Below the pieces are notes generated by a model. The model was not told the origin of the DNA and searched no databases. It saw only the letters and a list, made by a program, of their open reading frames with translations. The translations under genes were made by a program, and so were the position numbers. A stretch of 64,000 nucleotides of DNA from NCBI RefSeq assembly GCF_047495875.1, contig NC_092458.1, positions 111,711,727-111,775,726 on the forward strand, written 5' to 3'. This DNA comes from Pithys albifrons albifrons (lineage: Eukaryota; Chordata; Aves; Passeriformes; Thamnophilidae). Each line of letters opens with the position of its first letter. The stretch's first letter is position 1. Below are positions 62,601 to 64,000 of this stretch, one piece after another.

Positions 62601-63536
62601 GTAACTACATAAAGATGTTGAGGTGAAATGAGTTGGTAAGAAAAGCTTAACCAGTCTCTATCTTTGAATGAATTGCAGTGTTAATGAACAAGTCTTCACA
62701 CATCCATAACATTTCAGCCTGATGGTTTGCAAACCTCTGGAAGGCTTTATCTTCTTGCAGCCTATGAGCATTTCAATAGAATATTGTCTCCTGCTTCTTC
62801 ATTGAACCAGTTACAATTGCTTTGGTGATTTAAGGAGCACATACCTAGCTGATGCAGCAAGAGCAGAATTTTTAACATGAACAAATGATGTCAAGTCTCT
62901 GACTCAGATGGGGATTTTAGGTGAATAGTAGCTGAAAAACTTACACCAGCAGCTCAAATATTCCTTGTTGCATGTTCTAGCATGACAGTACTACAGTTCT
63001 CCTCACCAGTCAATGTAAGTGTCCTATTTGAACATACACTGTCTAATCAAACCTATAATTTCCAACAACTGTCAGACTTTCAGAACATTTTTTCAACTCT
63101 TTGAACAAACCTGGGCAGTGCTGACCAAAGAAAGTGAGCAAAACCATTTCTTCAATTATAGTAAACTTTCCACACATACACCATGCAAAACCACTCAGCT
63201 GTGTAGTGACAGCAGATTTATATAACTCCTGTGACTTGGAAGTGAAAATTATTTATATGCAGTTATTTAAAAAGTAATTTGGGTTGATATATCATTGGAC
63301 ACTTCACCAAGTCCTTTTCATCATTATGTGAAAGTACAGTCTCATCAACGGTTACCTGCTTTTTTTTGGTCACTGCAATGCACATCACTGCTGGTTGGTT
63401 CTATCACCCCTTCACTACTTCCTGTAAATTGGAATTAATGTTATTTTATGTCTTCACCATATATTGCTCTTTGTTATATATGTATAGGCATGTCTTTGTG
63501 TGTATGTATCCTATGGATTATATATCTACATCCATA

Positions 63537-63547
63537 TGTGTGTGTGT
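63537..63547. repeat. Short TG microsatellite
   Basis: About five TG units, followed closely by a GAGAGAGAGA run at 63557-63568. Confidence 0.75.
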
Positions 63548-63827
63548 AAAAGTACGGAGAGAGAGAGATGTCTGTGTGTACAAAATGAATGGACTTCTAC
63601 TAAATATTTTGCTGTGATGCTCTTGTTCTTTCTGGCATGAGAGATTATCACATAACACATTTGCCAAGGTATTCTGGAATAACTTTGTGGATTCTATAAA
63701 ATGCTTCCCTGTATCGAACTCCTTTGTGAGTGAAACCTTACAAGCCAAACAGGCTGAAAACCAGCCTGTAAATAAGACAAGGCTTTCCCATATTGCTTTT
63801 TTTTTTCCTCTCTCTGTCATAATTCTC

Positions 63828-63852
<25 letters not shown>
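63828..63852. repeat. T homopolymer run (25)
   Basis: Twenty-five consecutive T bases, the longest homopolymer in the window, preceded by a ten-T run at about 63797-63806. If read as the A tail of a minus-strand retrocopy, the body would lie to the right (63853-64000), but that part shows no coding homology and no AATAAA next to the tail. Confidence 0.9.
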
Positions 63853-63859
<7 letters not shown>

Positions 63860-64000
63860 GGTGATGTTTTCTTCTTTCTATTCATGACCATAACATAGCC
63901 ACTTAAAACAAAATTCAAAGTAACTTTTGGAGGTAGTTCATAAAATGAGGAAGGTGAGGCCCTGGCTACATTGTCCAAGGGAGTTTTGCCTTTTATCATT
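63853..64000. other. Window end, unassigned
   Basis: The last 148 bases are unique DNA without a recognisable feature. A retrocopy body on the minus strand cannot be confirmed or excluded because the window stops. Confidence 0.5.

Larger units (their letters stand above)
54558..63827. other. Unique sequence, no supportable gene
   Basis: About 9.3 kb of AT-rich unique DNA. It contains a 12-base A run (55487-55498), a 10-base G run (59674-59683), a stem-loop at 59113-59139 and a TG run at 63537-63547. A 126-codon plus frame at 58323-58703 has no recognisable domain. No CR1, SINE or LTR was recognised. Confidence 0.6.

Noticed and set aside
63749..63769. Hairpin acaggctg/cagcctgt with a 5-base loop
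   Set aside because: Eight-base arms of this type are expected several times in 64 kb, and nothing in the context supports an RNA or terminator.
1..64000. CRISPR arrays, operons, phage or plasmid features
   Set aside because: No regularly spaced direct repeats, no prokaryotic gene density and clear vertebrate retrotransposons throughout.

Overview
This window looks like nuclear DNA from a bird, most likely a songbird or another passerine. The evidence is a population of CR1 LINE fragments ending in the bird-type ATTCTATG/ATTCTGTG repeat, a tRNA-Ile-like SINE joined to a CR1-type 3' tail (the architecture of the passerine SINE TguSINE1), and two LTRs of bird endogenous-retrovirus type. The DNA is AT-rich and CpG-poor, and I can support no host protein-coding exon on either strand. 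The only clear coding homology is to the reverse transcriptase of dead CR1 copies. The window is therefore either an intergenic gene desert or the inside of a very large intron. I cannot tell these apart from sequence alone.

Layout. 1-193: tail of a CR1. 2196-2515: CR1 3' end. 7008-7060: short minus-strand CR1 scrap. 13592-15060: the best-preserved CR1, with much of the reverse-transcriptase ORF2 on the plus strand and one frameshift. 23125-24412: an old minus-strand CR1 split by a younger plus-strand CR1 (23431-24234). 25962-26592: probable solo LTR with TG...CA ends. 34784-35069: second, shorter probable solo LTR with a clear TATA box and AATAAA. 39845-40310: very decayed, old CR1. 42149-42800: minus-strand CR1 with a large internal deletion. 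49182-49314: tRNA-derived SINE. 54503-54557: CR1 3' tip. Between these lie long unique stretches with only simple repeats, A-rich or T-rich tracts and a few unusually good inverted repeats.

Nothing here forms an operon, pathway or multi-gene system. What the window records is retrotransposon history: old CR1s (39845, 42149, 23125/24235), a younger CR1 subfamily represented at least twice and probably three times (13592, 23431, 54503), a SINE that appears to borrow the CR1 tail, and two ERV insertions reduced to single LTRs. I did not find an undescribed biological system. The best leads are the nested CR1 pair, the SINE, the two LTRs and the near-perfect palindromes at 20907-20930 and 30309-30338. 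Repeat family names come from recognition by eye; no database search was run.
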